64,000 nucleotides of DNA from Streptomyces sp. TG1A-60 (GTDB taxonomy: Bacteria; Actinomycetota; Actinomycetes; Streptomycetales; Streptomycetaceae): the NCBI RefSeq assembly GCF_037201975.1, contig NZ_CP147520.1, positions 7,378,001 to 7,442,000 on the forward strand, written 5' to 3'. A program made the translations under genes and the position numbers. The notes beneath the pieces are model-generated. The model searched no databases. It had not been told where the DNA came from and was given only the letters and a program-made list of their open reading frames with translations. Shown one piece after another: positions 1 through 9,454 of this stretch. How positions within the stretch are numbered: the stretch's first letter is position 1; every line of letters starts with the position of its first letter.

Positions 1-75
1 AATCCCCGGACCTCCTGATCCACGGTTTCTGATCCCGCATTCGAACGAGCCCCGGCTCCGAGAGAGGAACAACCC

Positions 76-999
76 ATGCCAGGCATGTACCGAGTCGCCG
101 CCCTCGCCCTGACCACCGCACTCACGCTGACCGCCTGCGGCGGTGGCGGAGGCGACGACAACCCGCTCACGGGCGACGGCGGTGGCGGCGAGTCCATCGT
201 CGTCGGCTCGGCGAACTTCCCCGAGAACCAGCTGCTCGCCGAGATCTATGCGCAGGCCCTGGAGGACAAGGGCCTGAAGGTGACCCGGAAGTTCGACATC
301 GGGGCCCGCGAGGTCTACTACGACCAGGTCGTCAAGGGCGGCATAGGTGTCTTCCCGGAGTACAACGGCGCCCTGCTGTCGGTGGCGGTCGACAAGGACA
401 GCACCGCGACCAGCACCGAGGAGATCAACGCCGAGCTGAGGGAGAAGCTCCCGAAGTCGGTGGAGATACTCGACTCCGCCGCGGCCGAGGACAAGGACTC
501 CGTCTCGGTCACCGCCGAGACCGCCGCCGAGTACGACCTCAAGACCCTCGCCGACCTCAAGCCGGTCGCGGGGGACATGACGCTCGGCGCAGGGTCGGAG
601 TTCAAGACCCGGGTGCAGGGCGGTGTCGGCCTGAAGAAGGTGTACGGCGTCGAGTTCGGGAAGTTCCAGCCGCTCGACGCGGGCGCCCAGACTACCCTGG
701 TGAAGCTCCTGAAGGACGACAAGGTGCAGGCCGCCAACCTCTACACCACCGACCCCGCCATCGTCGCGGACAAGCTTGTGGTCCTGGAGGACCCGAAGAA
801 CCTCTTCTCCTCGCAGAACGTCACACCTCTCGTCCACAGGGACGCGGTGAACGACAAGGCCAAGCAGGCCCTCAACGCCGTCTCGGCGGAGCTCACCACC
901 GAGGACCTGCTGGAGATGATGAAGAAGCTCGTCAACGACAAGGAGGACGCCGACACCGTGGCCGAGGACTGGCTGACCGCCGCCGGCCTTCTCAGCTGA
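76..999 (+). CDS. Glycine betaine/osmoprotectant-type ABC transporter substrate-binding lipoprotein
   Basis: This 307-residue protein is a secreted solute-binding lipoprotein of the OpuAC/ProX type. These proteins capture quaternary-amine osmoprotectants outside the cell and deliver them to an ABC permease. The N-terminus is a short lipoprotein signal ending in a lipobox LTAC, with Cys21 as the lipidated residue, followed by a Gly-rich linker. The mature part has the family opening (VVGSANFPENQLLAEIYAQA), which continues through the GxREVYY segment and a late 'NLYTTDPAI' element. The ATG at 76 is preceded by GAGAGGAAC as ribosome-binding site. Permease and ATPase genes would be expected beside it, but the window starts 75 bases upstream and the downstream neighbour is unrelated, so any operon partners lie before position 1. 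The exact substrate is inferred from family only. Confidence 0.85.
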   Translation: MPGMYRVAALALTTALTLTACGGGGGDDNPLTGDGGGGESIVVGSANFPENQLLAEIYAQALEDKGLKVTRKFDIGAREVYYDQVVKGGIGVFPEYNGALLSVAVDKDSTATSTEEINAELREKLPKSVEILDSAAAEDKDSVSVTAETAAEYDLKTLADLKPVAGDMTLGAGSEFKTRVQGGVGLKKVYGVEFGKFQPLDAGAQTTLVKLLKDDKVQAANLYTTDPAIVADKLVVLEDPKNLFSSQNVTPLVHRDAVNDKAKQALNAVSAELTTEDLLEMMKKLVNDKEDADTVAEDWLTAAGLLS

Positions 1000-1143
1000 C
1001 CGGCCCGGTCCACCTGGCCGGGGTCAGCCGAGGGCACGCCGGCGCGGGCGCGTACCCCGTCGCCGCGCGTGGTCACGCTGCGACGGGGCCGTTCGTCGAC
1101 CGATCGGCGGGCTCGTCACCTCGCCCCGGCCCTGCGGCCGGCC

Positions 1144-2919
1144 TCAGTCCGTGGCGCGCAGCGCCCCCCAGGTCTGCTGACGGACGACGCCGTCGGCCGG
1201 CAGGCCCCTGTCGGCCTGGAAGCTCTGTACCGCGGCCTCCGTCCCGGCGTCGAACTCGCCGTCCACACCGTCGTCCCCCAGGCTGTATCCGCGCTTGGTC
1301 AGCATACACTGCACCTGCAGCACGCGTTTGCCGGTCGTCCCCGGGCGCGTACGGCCGGAGCCGGAGTAGTACGTGCAGTCCGAGATCCAGGCCGGGGTGC
1401 CGGACCCGGTCGGCGCGTCGCTCGGCGACGGCGTGGCCTCGGCGGGGGCACTGGTCGCGTCGGCGGGGGCGGAGGAGTCGGAGTCCCGGTCGTCTTCGGT
1501 CGTGCCCGAGCCCGGGTCGGACGCCTCGGGACGCGCGGTGTCACCGTCGGCCGCGGCCCGGTCACCCTTGCCGGAGACCTCCGAGACCGTGGACCCACCG
1601 TCCGGGGTGGGCGCGCTGTCCCCTCCGTCGGCCGTCGAGGCCGAGGCCGCGTCGCGCGGCAGGGCATCCTCGGAGGTCGCCCGGTCCGCCTCCGGCGAGG
1701 CGCTGGTGGTGGAGGGCTCCTGGACGGTGAGGACGACGACACCGCCGACCACCGCGCAGAGCGCCAGGCCCGCGACGCCGACCAGCGCCCGCTTGCGGCG
1801 CGTCGACGTACGGGGCTCCGTCGTGGGCGTCAGCCGCCCCGGTACGTCGGCGGACGGAGCCGGCGCCTTCGCCGCCGGCTCGGCACCGGGCTGGTCGAGA
1901 GGGAGCCGGCACAGCACCTCGTACGCCTGCTGCCGGGCGAGCACCCTGCCGCCCAGCGGCTCGGGCCAGGGGGACGGCCCAGGCGCTCCGGGCACACCGG
2001 ACGCGCCGGAGAAGTCGGAGTCCCGTGAGCCGGGTCGGACCGCGCCGACCAGCTGCCGCGGGGTCGGCCGGTGCCCGGGGTCCTTGGCCAGGCAGGCGGA
2101 GAGCAGGGAGGCGAGTTGGGCGTCGACCGCCGCGATCTCGGCGATCACCTTCGGGTTGGGCTCCTCGAACGCCACGCGGTGCATGACGTCGACGCCGGTG
2201 CCGTCGCCGAAGGGGGCGCTGCCGGTCGTGGCGAAGACGAGGGCGCAGGCCAGGGAGAACACGTCCGAGGCGGTGTCGCACTCACCCGTCCGCAGATACT
2301 CCGGCGACATGTAGGCCGGGGTGCCCACCCGGTTGCCCGTGGCGGTGATCGCGCTGGCGTCGGCGGCCTTCGCGATACCGAAGTCGATGACGTGCGTGCC
2401 CCGCACGGACAGCAGGACGTTGGACGGCTTCAGATCCCGGTGCACGATCCCCGCGGCGGACAGGTCGGCGAGCCCCTGCCCCAGCTCCGCCACCAGCCGC
2501 CGGACGGCGGCGGCCGGCAGAGGACCGTTCTCCTGCACGGCGGCGGCCAGATCGATGCCCGGCAGATACTCGGTGGCCATCCACAGCAGTTCGTCCCGGA
2601 AGCCCGTCCCGGACAGCCGCGGCATGCGCGGGCTGCGCACCCGGCTGTGGACCGACGCCTCCTGTTCGAACCGGCGGTGGAACAGCACGTCCTCCGCGTA
2701 CTCCGGCCTGATCACCTTCACCGCGACGAGGTCGGGCCCGCCGTCCGTGGGGCGCGCGAGATACACACGCCCCATCCCCCCGCTGCCGAGCAGCCCCAGC
2801 GGCACATACGGACCGATGCGGTCCGGGTCGCCGGGGCGCAGGGGCAGGGCGCCGGCCTGCCGCAGCGCCGGAGCCCTGTCTGCCGTGGAACGTGACGGCA
2901 CCGGCCGCTGGTCTGACAC
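1144..2919 (-). CDS. Membrane Ser/Thr protein kinase with extracellular peptidoglycan-binding domain
   Basis: A 591-residue eukaryotic-type kinase. The cytoplasmic kinase domain covers roughly residues 36-300, with the glycine-rich loop LLGSGGMGRVYLA, the ATP-binding lysine in VAVKVI, the catalytic loop HRDLKPSN, the DFG equivalent VIDFGIAKA and an activation segment ending GTPAYMSPE. A transmembrane helix lies near residues 378-402. It is followed by a long acidic Ser/Asp/Thr-rich linker and, over the last 80 residues, a peptidoglycan_binding_1 domain (QVQCMLTKRGYSLGDDGVDG). PASTA repeats, the usual wall sensor, are absent. I chose the GTG at 2919 because GGGGGT lies just upstream; an upstream ATG at 2964 would add 15 unlikely residues. 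It is divergent from a second kinase at 3695. The role is inferred to be sensing cell-wall state. Confidence 0.85.
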   Translation of the reverse strand: MSDQRPVPSRSTADRAPALRQAGALPLRPGDPDRIGPYVPLGLLGSGGMGRVYLARPTDGGPDLVAVKVIRPEYAEDVLFHRRFEQEASVHSRVRSPRMPRLSGTGFRDELLWMATEYLPGIDLAAAVQENGPLPAAAVRRLVAELGQGLADLSAAGIVHRDLKPSNVLLSVRGTHVIDFGIAKAADASAITATGNRVGTPAYMSPEYLRTGECDTASDVFSLACALVFATTGSAPFGDGTGVDVMHRVAFEEPNPKVIAEIAAVDAQLASLLSACLAKDPGHRPTPRQLVGAVRPGSRDSDFSGASGVPGAPGPSPWPEPLGGRVLARQQAYEVLCRLPLDQPGAEPAAKAPAPSADVPGRLTPTTEPRTSTRRKRALVGVAGLALCAVVGGVVVLTVQEPSTTSASPEADRATSEDALPRDAASASTADGGDSAPTPDGGSTVSEVSGKGDRAAADGDTARPEASDPGSGTTEDDRDSDSSAPADATSAPAEATPSPSDAPTGSGTPAWISDCTYYSGSGRTRPGTTGKRVLQVQCMLTKRGYSLGDDGVDGEFDAGTEAAVQSFQADRGLPADGVVRQQTWGALRATD

Positions 2920-3030
2920 AACACCCCCGAAGTGACTTTCGACGTACGTCAGTTCGCCCCCCAAAGGACTGAGGCTAGCTCAGCCCGGGCCCGCGTTCCG
3001 GGTTTCCCCCACTTCCGTCCCACCGGCGGC

Positions 3031-3372
3031 TCATGACATCGTCCCTCGCACCTCCGTCGTGCCCGAGCCGACCGGTCCGATCCGCAGCACCGTGCCCGTG
3101 ACATCGGTGAACGACTCGACCTTCACGCGCCCCTTCCCGCCCGGTGCGGTCCCCTTCACCCGGTACGCCCGCGGACGGGCCGAGCCGATCTCCACCTCCA
3201 GCACCGCACGGGAGTTGGGCGGCACGGTCACCCGTGTCGTGTGGGCGCTCTCGGAGCGGCGCACCCGGACCGAGACCGGCCCGCGCACGGAGGGCACGGT
3301 CCCCTCGGCCTCGGTCAGCGAGCCGGTCCTCGGCCGGATCCGGAACCCGGCCGCGCCGGGCTCGCTGACCCG
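3031..3372 (-). pseudogene. C-terminal remnant resembling a GH78 alpha-L-rhamnosidase
   Basis: On the minus strand a good coding segment starts abruptly around 3372 and runs to a stop at 3031. It contains the phrases FRIRPRTGSLTEAEGTVPSV and TTRVTVPPNSRAVLEVEI, which look like the beta-sandwich C-terminus of family 78 rhamnosidases ('VPPNTTA' type). Upstream the same frame turns Arg-rich and non-coding, and the other two frames show nothing homologous, so the catalytic domain is missing. The family call rests on motif resemblance only. It lies between two divergent kinase genes, where a stray 3' end has no obvious role, so I treat it as a remnant. Confidence 0.4.
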
Positions 3373-3694
3373 GACGCCGCGCCTGGGACGGCGAGCCGTT
3401 CGACCTCGCCCCTGTCGTCGGTGCGCCCCCGGCCGCCGACCCTGTCCGCGTATCCGGCGACGTTCGAAGGTGCGCGGTGACCACGACCCGCTCCCGGTCG
3501 GACCTCGCCAACGGGATCCTCGCCCTCGGAGGCCGCACCCCGATCACCGGGACCGTCCTCGAAGGCGACCTCGGCCCCCGGCACGGCCGACGGTGGCCGA
3601 ACCCGGCGCTCCGGTGTCACAGGGCTCGGCTAGAGTCTCGCCTCATCCTCGGTCGGACGTCCTGCCCGGGGTTGTGCGCTGGGGGTACGGCAAC
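3373..3694. other. Unassigned stretch upstream of the second kinase
   Basis: Open frames exist on both strands but their compositions are Arg/Pro/Gly-rich and none resembles a protein family. The last 30 bases hold the ribosome-binding region of the kinase at 3695. I see no clear terminator or repeat. Confidence 0.5.
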
Positions 3695-5389
3695 ATGGGG
3701 CCCGAAAGAACGGACCTGCCCGGTTACGAGATCCAGGAAGTCCTGGGCCAGGGCGGATTCGCCACGGTGTACCGGGCCCGGCAGGTGGCCGTGGGCCGGG
3801 AGGTCGCGCTGAAGGTGGACAGCAGGGTGCTGGCCACACCGCGTGACCGACAGCGGTTCCTGCGCGAGGTCACGGCCGCCGGGCAACTGTCCGGACACCC
3901 GCACGTGGTGCCGGTGCACGACGCCGGGGTGCTCGCCGACAACCGCCCCTACATGGTGCTGGAGCTGTGCCCCGGCGGCTCGCTGGGCGACCGGCTGCGG
4001 CGGCAGGGCATGCTGCCGGCGAAGGAGGCACGCGACATCGGCGTGGGCCTCGCCGACGCGGTGGCCGCCGCGCACGCCGCCGGGGTGCTGCACCGCGACA
4101 TCAAACCCGGCAACGTCATGGTCAACCGGTACGGCGGCGTTGCCCTCACCGACTTCGGCCTCGCGGCCATGCCCCGGCCCGGCCACGAACTGTCCGTGAC
4201 CCGGGAGGCGTTGACCCCCGCGTACGCGCCGCCCGAGGCCTTCCGCATGGCGGATCCCAGCCCGGCCGGCGACGTGTACTCACTGGCCGCCACCGTCTAC
4301 GCCCTGCTGCGGGGCTGTCCGCCCCACCACCCGGACGACGGCACCCAGCTCAGCCTCGCCGAACTGATCGTGCGCCACACCTGGCCGTACCCCGACCTGC
4401 CCGGCGTGCCGCCGGCCCTCAACGCGACACTTCGGCACGCCCTCGCATCCGATCCCGCCCGACGGCTATCGGACGCGGGCGCGTTCCGCGACGCGCTCGC
4501 CGCCGTCGACCTCGACACCGTCGACCTCGGTGGCGGCGGTGTCTTCGGGACGACGCCCAGCGTGACGACGGTTCCGCGACACCCGGACGCGCCTTCCATG
4601 ACGGTCCCGGCGTACCGGGACGCGGCCCCTTCGACGTTTCCCCAGGGTCGGCCGGGCGGGGCGGACGGCACGACCGAGGGCATCGAACCGGGCGGCGGTG
4701 GCACGACCGGGGTGCCCGGGCCGGGCGGAGCGGCCGGCACCACCGCGGTGCCCGGGCGCGACGGCGACGGTGGGCGGAAGGGGGCGCGGCGCCGGCCGGC
4801 GGTGATCGCCGTACTGGCGGCGGTGGCCGTCTCCGTGAGCGTCTCGGTCACCGTGGTGACGTACCGGAACGGCGACGGGGACAGCGGGGGAGAGGGCTCC
4901 TCCTCGGTCGCCTCGCCGTCCTCCGGCGCCACCGCGGAGGACAAGGGCACCTCGGAGTTCGGGGTGGCGACCACGACGGAGAACTGCCCCGCGACGGACG
5001 TCGACGGTGTGGGCGGTCGGTGCGTGCCGAGCCCGGAGTGCTGGAGTGGCATCGTCGACATCTCCGGCATCGTCAGCGTCAGCCGTGCGGACTGCCAGAT
5101 CAGGCACGTGTGGGAGACCTTCGCGATCGCGCCGCTGCCGGAGGACGGCATGACGAACAACGCGCGGGACCTGATCAAGCACCCGGATGTCAAGGCGCTG
5201 TGCTCGCAGAAGGTGATGGCCGCGACGATGGTCCCCGACGGCCGTGACACCGCCGACGAGTGGAACGTCGACATCGTCCCGCCGTCGGCGGCGCAGTGGG
5301 ACAAGGGGCTGCGCGTCTTCCGCTGTGTGGCCGCGGCGGTCACGGACGACGGCGAGAAGACGGGGAGCCAGTTCGCGGTGCCGGGCTGA
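3695..5389 (+). CDS. Membrane Ser/Thr protein kinase with Cys-rich extracellular domain
   Basis: A 564-residue kinase. The kinase domain fills residues 10-275, with the glycine loop VLGQGGFATVYRAR, ATP lysine in VALKVD, catalytic loop HRDIKPGNVM, DFG in LTDFGLAAM and the activation-segment end LTPAYAPPE. A low-complexity Gly/Pro/Thr linker leads to a transmembrane helix near residues 367-390. The extracellular tail of about 170 residues holds six cysteines and the phrase RHVWETFAIAPLP, resembling the 'septum formation' domain found in other Streptomyces kinases. The ATG at 3695 has GGGGGT about ten bases upstream. The frame is open far upstream, but that portion overlaps the opposite-strand remnant and is not protein-like. 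The two kinases here share no extracellular domain, so they probably read different envelope signals. Confidence 0.85.
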   Translation: MGPERTDLPGYEIQEVLGQGGFATVYRARQVAVGREVALKVDSRVLATPRDRQRFLREVTAAGQLSGHPHVVPVHDAGVLADNRPYMVLELCPGGSLGDRLRRQGMLPAKEARDIGVGLADAVAAAHAAGVLHRDIKPGNVMVNRYGGVALTDFGLAAMPRPGHELSVTREALTPAYAPPEAFRMADPSPAGDVYSLAATVYALLRGCPPHHPDDGTQLSLAELIVRHTWPYPDLPGVPPALNATLRHALASDPARRLSDAGAFRDALAAVDLDTVDLGGGGVFGTTPSVTTVPRHPDAPSMTVPAYRDAAPSTFPQGRPGGADGTTEGIEPGGGGTTGVPGPGGAAGTTAVPGRDGDGGRKGARRRPAVIAVLAAVAVSVSVSVTVVTYRNGDGDSGGEGSSSVASPSSGATAEDKGTSEFGVATTTENCPATDVDGVGGRCVPSPECWSGIVDISGIVSVSRADCQIRHVWETFAIAPLPEDGMTNNARDLIKHPDVKALCSQKVMAATMVPDGRDTADEWNVDIVPPSAAQWDKGLRVFRCVAAAVTDDGEKTGSQFAVPG

Positions 5390-5473
5390 ACGCGGTTCCG
5401 CCGGGCGCCCGACGTGCCGGGGCCGACTCGGCGGAGCCTGATCACCGTCCACTTCTGCCGTGACCCGTCGTCA

Positions 5474-5695
5474 GTGATTCCGTGTCCGGACGACCTCAGC
5501 GTCGTGGGCATCGAGGACATGCCGCACGCCGAGACCGCCCATCCCTCCCTCACCACCATCGCGGTCCCCACGGGACGGGCCGGTTCGGCCGCCCCGGAAC
5601 TGCTGGACCGGTCCCTCGCCGGCGAGCGCCGGGAACCACGCACCCTGCGCCTGCCCACCCGGCTCGTCGTCCGCGGCTCCACCGGACGACCCCCG
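5474..5695 (+). pseudogene. C-terminal remnant of a LacI-family transcriptional regulator
   Basis: About 74 codons match the C-terminal end of LacI/GalR repressors: 'PDDLSVVGIEDMPHAETAHP', then LTTIAVPTGRAGSAAPELL and the closing LRLPTRLVVRGSTGRPP. The DNA-binding head and most of the sugar-binding domain are absent. There is no stop at the expected end, and the frame runs on into the pyruvate carboxylase leader. It sits in the gap between the kinase and pyc. Upstream of 5474 the frame is not homologous, so the junction lies near there. Confidence 0.75.
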
Positions 5696-5828
5696 GCCAC
5701 GTGGGCCGTACGGCCGTCCTCACCTAGGCCAGACCTCCGATCACCAGAGCGTGACCGGACTCTCATGGCACGGCAGCGCCATTGCCGGGACCATGGTGAC
5801 TCTCACCCGCAGGCCGAAGGGATCGGGA

Positions 5829-8800
5829 ATGCTCCGCAAGGTACTGGTCGCCAACCGTGGCGAGATCGCGATCCGCGCGTTCCGCGCCGGCTACGAAGTG
5901 GGCGCGCGGACCGTCGCCGTCTTCCCCCACGAGGACCGCAACTCGCTGCACCGGCTCAAGGCCGACGAAGCCTATGAGATCGGCGAACCGGGGCACCCCG
6001 TGCGGGCCTACCTCTCGGTCGACGAGGTCATGCGCGCCGCCCGGCTGGCGGGCGCCGACGCCGTCTACCCGGGCTACGGCTTCCTGTCCGAGAACCCCGA
6101 GCTGGCCCGGGCCTGCGAGGAGGCGGGCATCACGTTCGTCGGGCCGAGCGCGCACATCCTGGAGCTGACGGGCAACAAGGCCCGCGCGGTGGCCGCAGCC
6201 CGCGCCGCCGGCGTACCGGTCCTCGGCTCCTCGGAGCCCTCCACCGACGTGGACGAACTGGTCCGCGCGGCCGACGGCATCGGCTTCCCCGTGTTCGTGA
6301 AGGCGGTCGCCGGCGGCGGCGGACGCGGTATGCGCCGCGTCGCGGAGCCCGCCGCGCTGCGCGAGGCCATCGAGGCGGCCTCCCGGGAGGCCGCCTCCGC
6401 GTTCGGCGACCCCACCGTCTTCCTGGAGAAGGCAGTCGTCGAACCCCGCCACATCGAGGTGCAGATCCTCGCCGACGGCCACGGCGACGTCATCCACCTC
6501 TTCGAACGCGACTGTTCCGTCCAGCGCCGCCACCAGAAGGTCATCGAGCTGGCGCCCGCCCCGAACCTCGATCCGGCCCTGCGCGACCGGATCTGCGCCG
6601 ACGCGGTACGGTTCGCCCGGGAGATCGGCTACCGCAACGCGGGCACCGTCGAGTTCCTTCTCGACCGCGACGGCAACCACGTCTTCATCGAGATGAACCC
6701 CCGCATCCAGGTCGAGCACACGGTGACCGAGGAGGTCACCGACGTCGACCTCGTGCAGTCCCAGCTCAGGATCGCCGCCGGGGCGAGCCTCGCCGACCTC
6801 GGGCTCTCCCAGGAGACCGTCAGCCTGCGCGGCGCCGCACTCCAGTGCCGTATCACCACCGAGGACCCCGCCAACGGTTTCCGCCCCGACACCGGCCGTA
6901 TCAGCGCCTACCGCTCGCCCGGCGGCTCCGGCATCCGTCTCGACGGCGGAACCACCCACGCCGGTACGGAGATCAGCGCCCACTTCGACTCGATGCTCGT
7001 GAAACTCACCTGCCGGGGCCGCGACTTCACCACCGCCGTCAACCGGGCCCGGCGCGCGGTCGCCGAGTTCCGCATCCGCGGCGTCGCCACCAACATCCCG
7101 TTCCTCCAGGCCGTCCTCGACGACCGGGACTTCCAGGCGGGACAGGTCACCACGTCGTTCATCGAGCAGCGCCCGCACCTGCTCACCTCCCGCCACTCCG
7201 CCGACCGGGGCACCAAGCTGCTCACCTATCTGGCCGACGTGACGGTGAACAAGCCGCACGGCGAACGGCCCGCCCTCATCGACGCGGCCACCAAACTGCC
7301 GAGGCCCACCGTCACGGAACCCCCGGCCGGTTCCAGGCAGAAGCTCGTCGAACTCGGCCCGGAGGGCTTCGCCCGCTGGCTCCGCGAGTCGCCCACCATC
7401 GGCGTCACCGACACCACCTTCCGCGACGCCCACCAGTCGCTGCTCGCCACCCGGGTCCGTACGAAGGACATGCTCGCCGTCGCCCCCGTGGTGGCGCGGA
7501 CCCTGCCGCAGCTGCTCTCCCTGGAGTGCTGGGGCGGCGCCACCTACGACGTCGCCCTGCGCTTCCTCGCCGAGGACCCCTGGGAGCGGCTGGCCGCGTT
7601 CCGTGCCGCCGCGCCGAACATCTGCCTCCAGATGCTCCTGCGAGGCCGCAACACCGTGGGCTACACCCCGTACCCGACCGAGGTGACCGACGCCTTCGTC
7701 CAGGAGGCCACCGAAACCGGCATCGACATTTTCCGGATCTTCGACGCGCTCAACGACGTGGGCCAGATGAGGCCCGCCATCGACGCCGTACGGGCCACCG
7801 GAACGGCCGTCGCCGAGGTCGCCCTCTGCTACACCTCCGACCTGTCCGATCCCGCCGAGCGTCTCTACACCCTCGACTACTACCTTCGACTGGCCGAGCG
7901 GATCGTCGAGGCGGGCGCCCACGTCCTGGCCGTCAAGGACATGGCGGGACTGCTACGTGCCCCCGCCGCCACGAAGCTCGTGTCGGCGCTGCGCCGTGAG
8001 TTCGACCTGCCCGTGCACATCCACACCCATGACACGGCAGGCGGCCAGCTCGCCACCTACCTCGCCGCGATCCAGGCCGGCGCCGACGCCGTCGACGGAG
8101 CCGTGGCGTCCATGGCGGGCACGACGTCGCAGCCGTCGCTGTCGGCGATCGTGGCCGCGACCGACCACTCCGACCGGCCCACCGGCCTCGACCTGAAGGC
8201 CGTCGGCGACCTGGAGCCCTACTGGGAGAGCGTCCGCCGGATCTACGCCCCCTTCGAGGCGGGCCTCGCCTCACCGACCGGCCGTGTCTACGACCACGAG
8301 ATCCCCGGCGGTCAACTCTCCAACCTGCGCACCCAGGCGGTGGCCCTCGGTCTCGGCGACCGCTTCGAGGACATCGAGGCGATGTACACCGCCGCCGACC
8401 GCATCCTCGGCCACCTGGTCAAGGTCACCCCCTCCTCCAAGGTGGTGGGCGACCTCGCCCTGCACCTCGTCGGCGCCGGCGTGGCCCCCGAGGAGTTCGA
8501 GGCGACACCGGACCGGTTCGACATCCCCGACTCCGTCATCGGCTTCCTGCGCGGCGAGCTGGGCACGCCGCCCGGCGGCTGGCCCGAGCCCTTCCGCAGC
8601 AAGGCCCTGCAGGGCCGCGCCGACGCCAAGCCCGTGCGGGACCTCACCGCCGAGGACCGGACCGGACTGGAGAAGGACCGGCGGGCCACCCTCAACCGGC
8701 TGCTCTTCCCCGGCCCGACCCGCGAGTTCGACACCCACCGTCAGACGTACGGCGACACCAGCGTCCTCGACAGCAAGGACTTCTTCTACGGCCTCGGCCC

Positions 8801-9203
8801 CGGCGAGGAGTACGCCGTCGACCTGGAGCCCGGCGTGCGCCTCCTCATCGGCCTGGAGGCCGTCGGTGAGGCCGACGAACGCGGTATGCGCACGGTGATG
8901 GCCACGCTCAACGGCCAGCTGCGCCCGATCCAGATCCGAGACCTGTCCGCCTCCTCCGACGTTCCTGTCACCGAGAAGGCCGATCGCTCCAACCCGGGCC
9001 ATGTCGCCGCCCCGTTCGCCGGCGTGGTCACCCTCGCCGTCGCCGAGGGCGACGAGGTCGCGGCCGGCGCCACGGTCGCCACCATCGAGGCGATGAAGAT
9101 GGAGGCCACCATCACCGTCGCGAAGGCCGGACGCGTCTCCCGCCTGGCCATCAACAAGATCCAGCAGGTGGAGGGCGGCGACCTTCTCGTCGAGGTCGCC
9201 TGA
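5829..9203 (+). CDS. pyc: Pyruvate carboxylase
   Basis: This biotin enzyme of 1124 residues carboxylates pyruvate to oxaloacetate with ATP and bicarbonate, replenishing the TCA cycle. All domains are present in one chain. The biotin carboxylase occupies residues 1-450 (start MLRKVLVANRGEIAIRAF, glycine-rich loop KAVAGGGGRGMRRV, and FIEMNPRIQVEHTVTEEVT). The carboxyltransferase TIM barrel covers about 530-800 (VTDTTFRDAHQSLLATRVRT and the metal-site HIHTHDTAGG). A PYC/OADA domain and the C-terminal biotinyl domain follow, with biotinylated Lys1090 in EAMKMEA. The ATG at 5829 is preceded by GAAGGGATCGG. The frame is open upstream to 5751, but those codons are not conserved. The length matches the actinobacterial family. 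Remnants of unrelated genes lie on both sides, so it appears to be a single-gene unit. Confidence 0.97.
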   Translation: MLRKVLVANRGEIAIRAFRAGYEVGARTVAVFPHEDRNSLHRLKADEAYEIGEPGHPVRAYLSVDEVMRAARLAGADAVYPGYGFLSENPELARACEEAGITFVGPSAHILELTGNKARAVAAARAAGVPVLGSSEPSTDVDELVRAADGIGFPVFVKAVAGGGGRGMRRVAEPAALREAIEAASREAASAFGDPTVFLEKAVVEPRHIEVQILADGHGDVIHLFERDCSVQRRHQKVIELAPAPNLDPALRDRICADAVRFAREIGYRNAGTVEFLLDRDGNHVFIEMNPRIQVEHTVTEEVTDVDLVQSQLRIAAGASLADLGLSQETVSLRGAALQCRITTEDPANGFRPDTGRISAYRSPGGSGIRLDGGTTHAGTEISAHFDSMLVKLTCRGRDFTTAVNRARRAVAEFRIRGVATNIPFLQAVLDDRDFQAGQVTTSFIEQRPHLLTSRHSADRGTKLLTYLADVTVNKPHGERPALIDAATKLPRPTVTEPPAGSRQKLVELGPEGFARWLRESPTIGVTDTTFRDAHQSLLATRVRTKDMLAVAPVVARTLPQLLSLECWGGATYDVALRFLAEDPWERLAAFRAAAPNICLQMLLRGRNTVGYTPYPTEVTDAFVQEATETGIDIFRIFDALNDVGQMRPAIDAVRATGTAVAEVALCYTSDLSDPAERLYTLDYYLRLAERIVEAGAHVLAVKDMAGLLRAPAATKLVSALRREFDLPVHIHTHDTAGGQLATYLAAIQAGADAVDGAVASMAGTTSQPSLSAIVAATDHSDRPTGLDLKAVGDLEPYWESVRRIYAPFEAGLASPTGRVYDHEIPGGQLSNLRTQAVALGLGDRFEDIEAMYTAADRILGHLVKVTPSSKVVGDLALHLVGAGVAPEEFEATPDRFDIPDSVIGFLRGELGTPPGGWPEPFRSKALQGRADAKPVRDLTAEDRTGLEKDRRATLNRLLFPGPTREFDTHRQTYGDTSVLDSKDFFYGLGPGEEYAVDLEPGVRLLIGLEAVGEADERGMRTVMATLNGQLRPIQIRDLSASSDVPVTEKADRSNPGHVAAPFAGVVTLAVAEGDEVAAGATVATIEAMKMEATITVAKAGRVSRLAINKIQQVEGGDLLVEVA

Positions 9204-9232
9204 GGCCCGGCGGGCGGCGCCGTGACCGACGG

Positions 9233-9385
9233 ACCCTCGGCGCCCGTACGCCCGAGGAGACCGCCCTGTCCATCGCGGCGGAGATCGTGGCGACCCGGCG
9301 CGGCGGTACGGGCGTACCGCTGACCGGTTGCAGGACGCCGATCCATCGGGAGGCAGGGGAGCGGAGAGCCGTCGCGGCGGCCTGA
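9233..9385 (+). pseudogene. C-terminal remnant of an XdhC/CoxI-family protein
   Basis: Fifty codons immediately after pyc read TLGARTPEETALSIAAEIVA, then RRGGTGVPLTG and TPIHRE, ending in a stop at 9383. This is the characteristic tail of XdhC-family proteins, which insert the sulfurated molybdenum cofactor into xanthine dehydrogenase. The Rossmann domain and the N-terminal part are missing, and no xanthine dehydrogenase genes are nearby. The remnant starts 30 bases after the pyc stop. Confidence 0.75.
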
Positions 9386-9454
9386 GTACGTGGGCGGAGC
9401 GATTGAGTATCCGGTCAGGTACCCCGCACCCCGGCCCGCTGGTGCACTGGCGTC

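Noticed and set aside
5763..7922. 719-codon minus-strand open frame opposite pyc
   Set aside because: Antisense shadow of a highly conserved gene; no independent start or motif.
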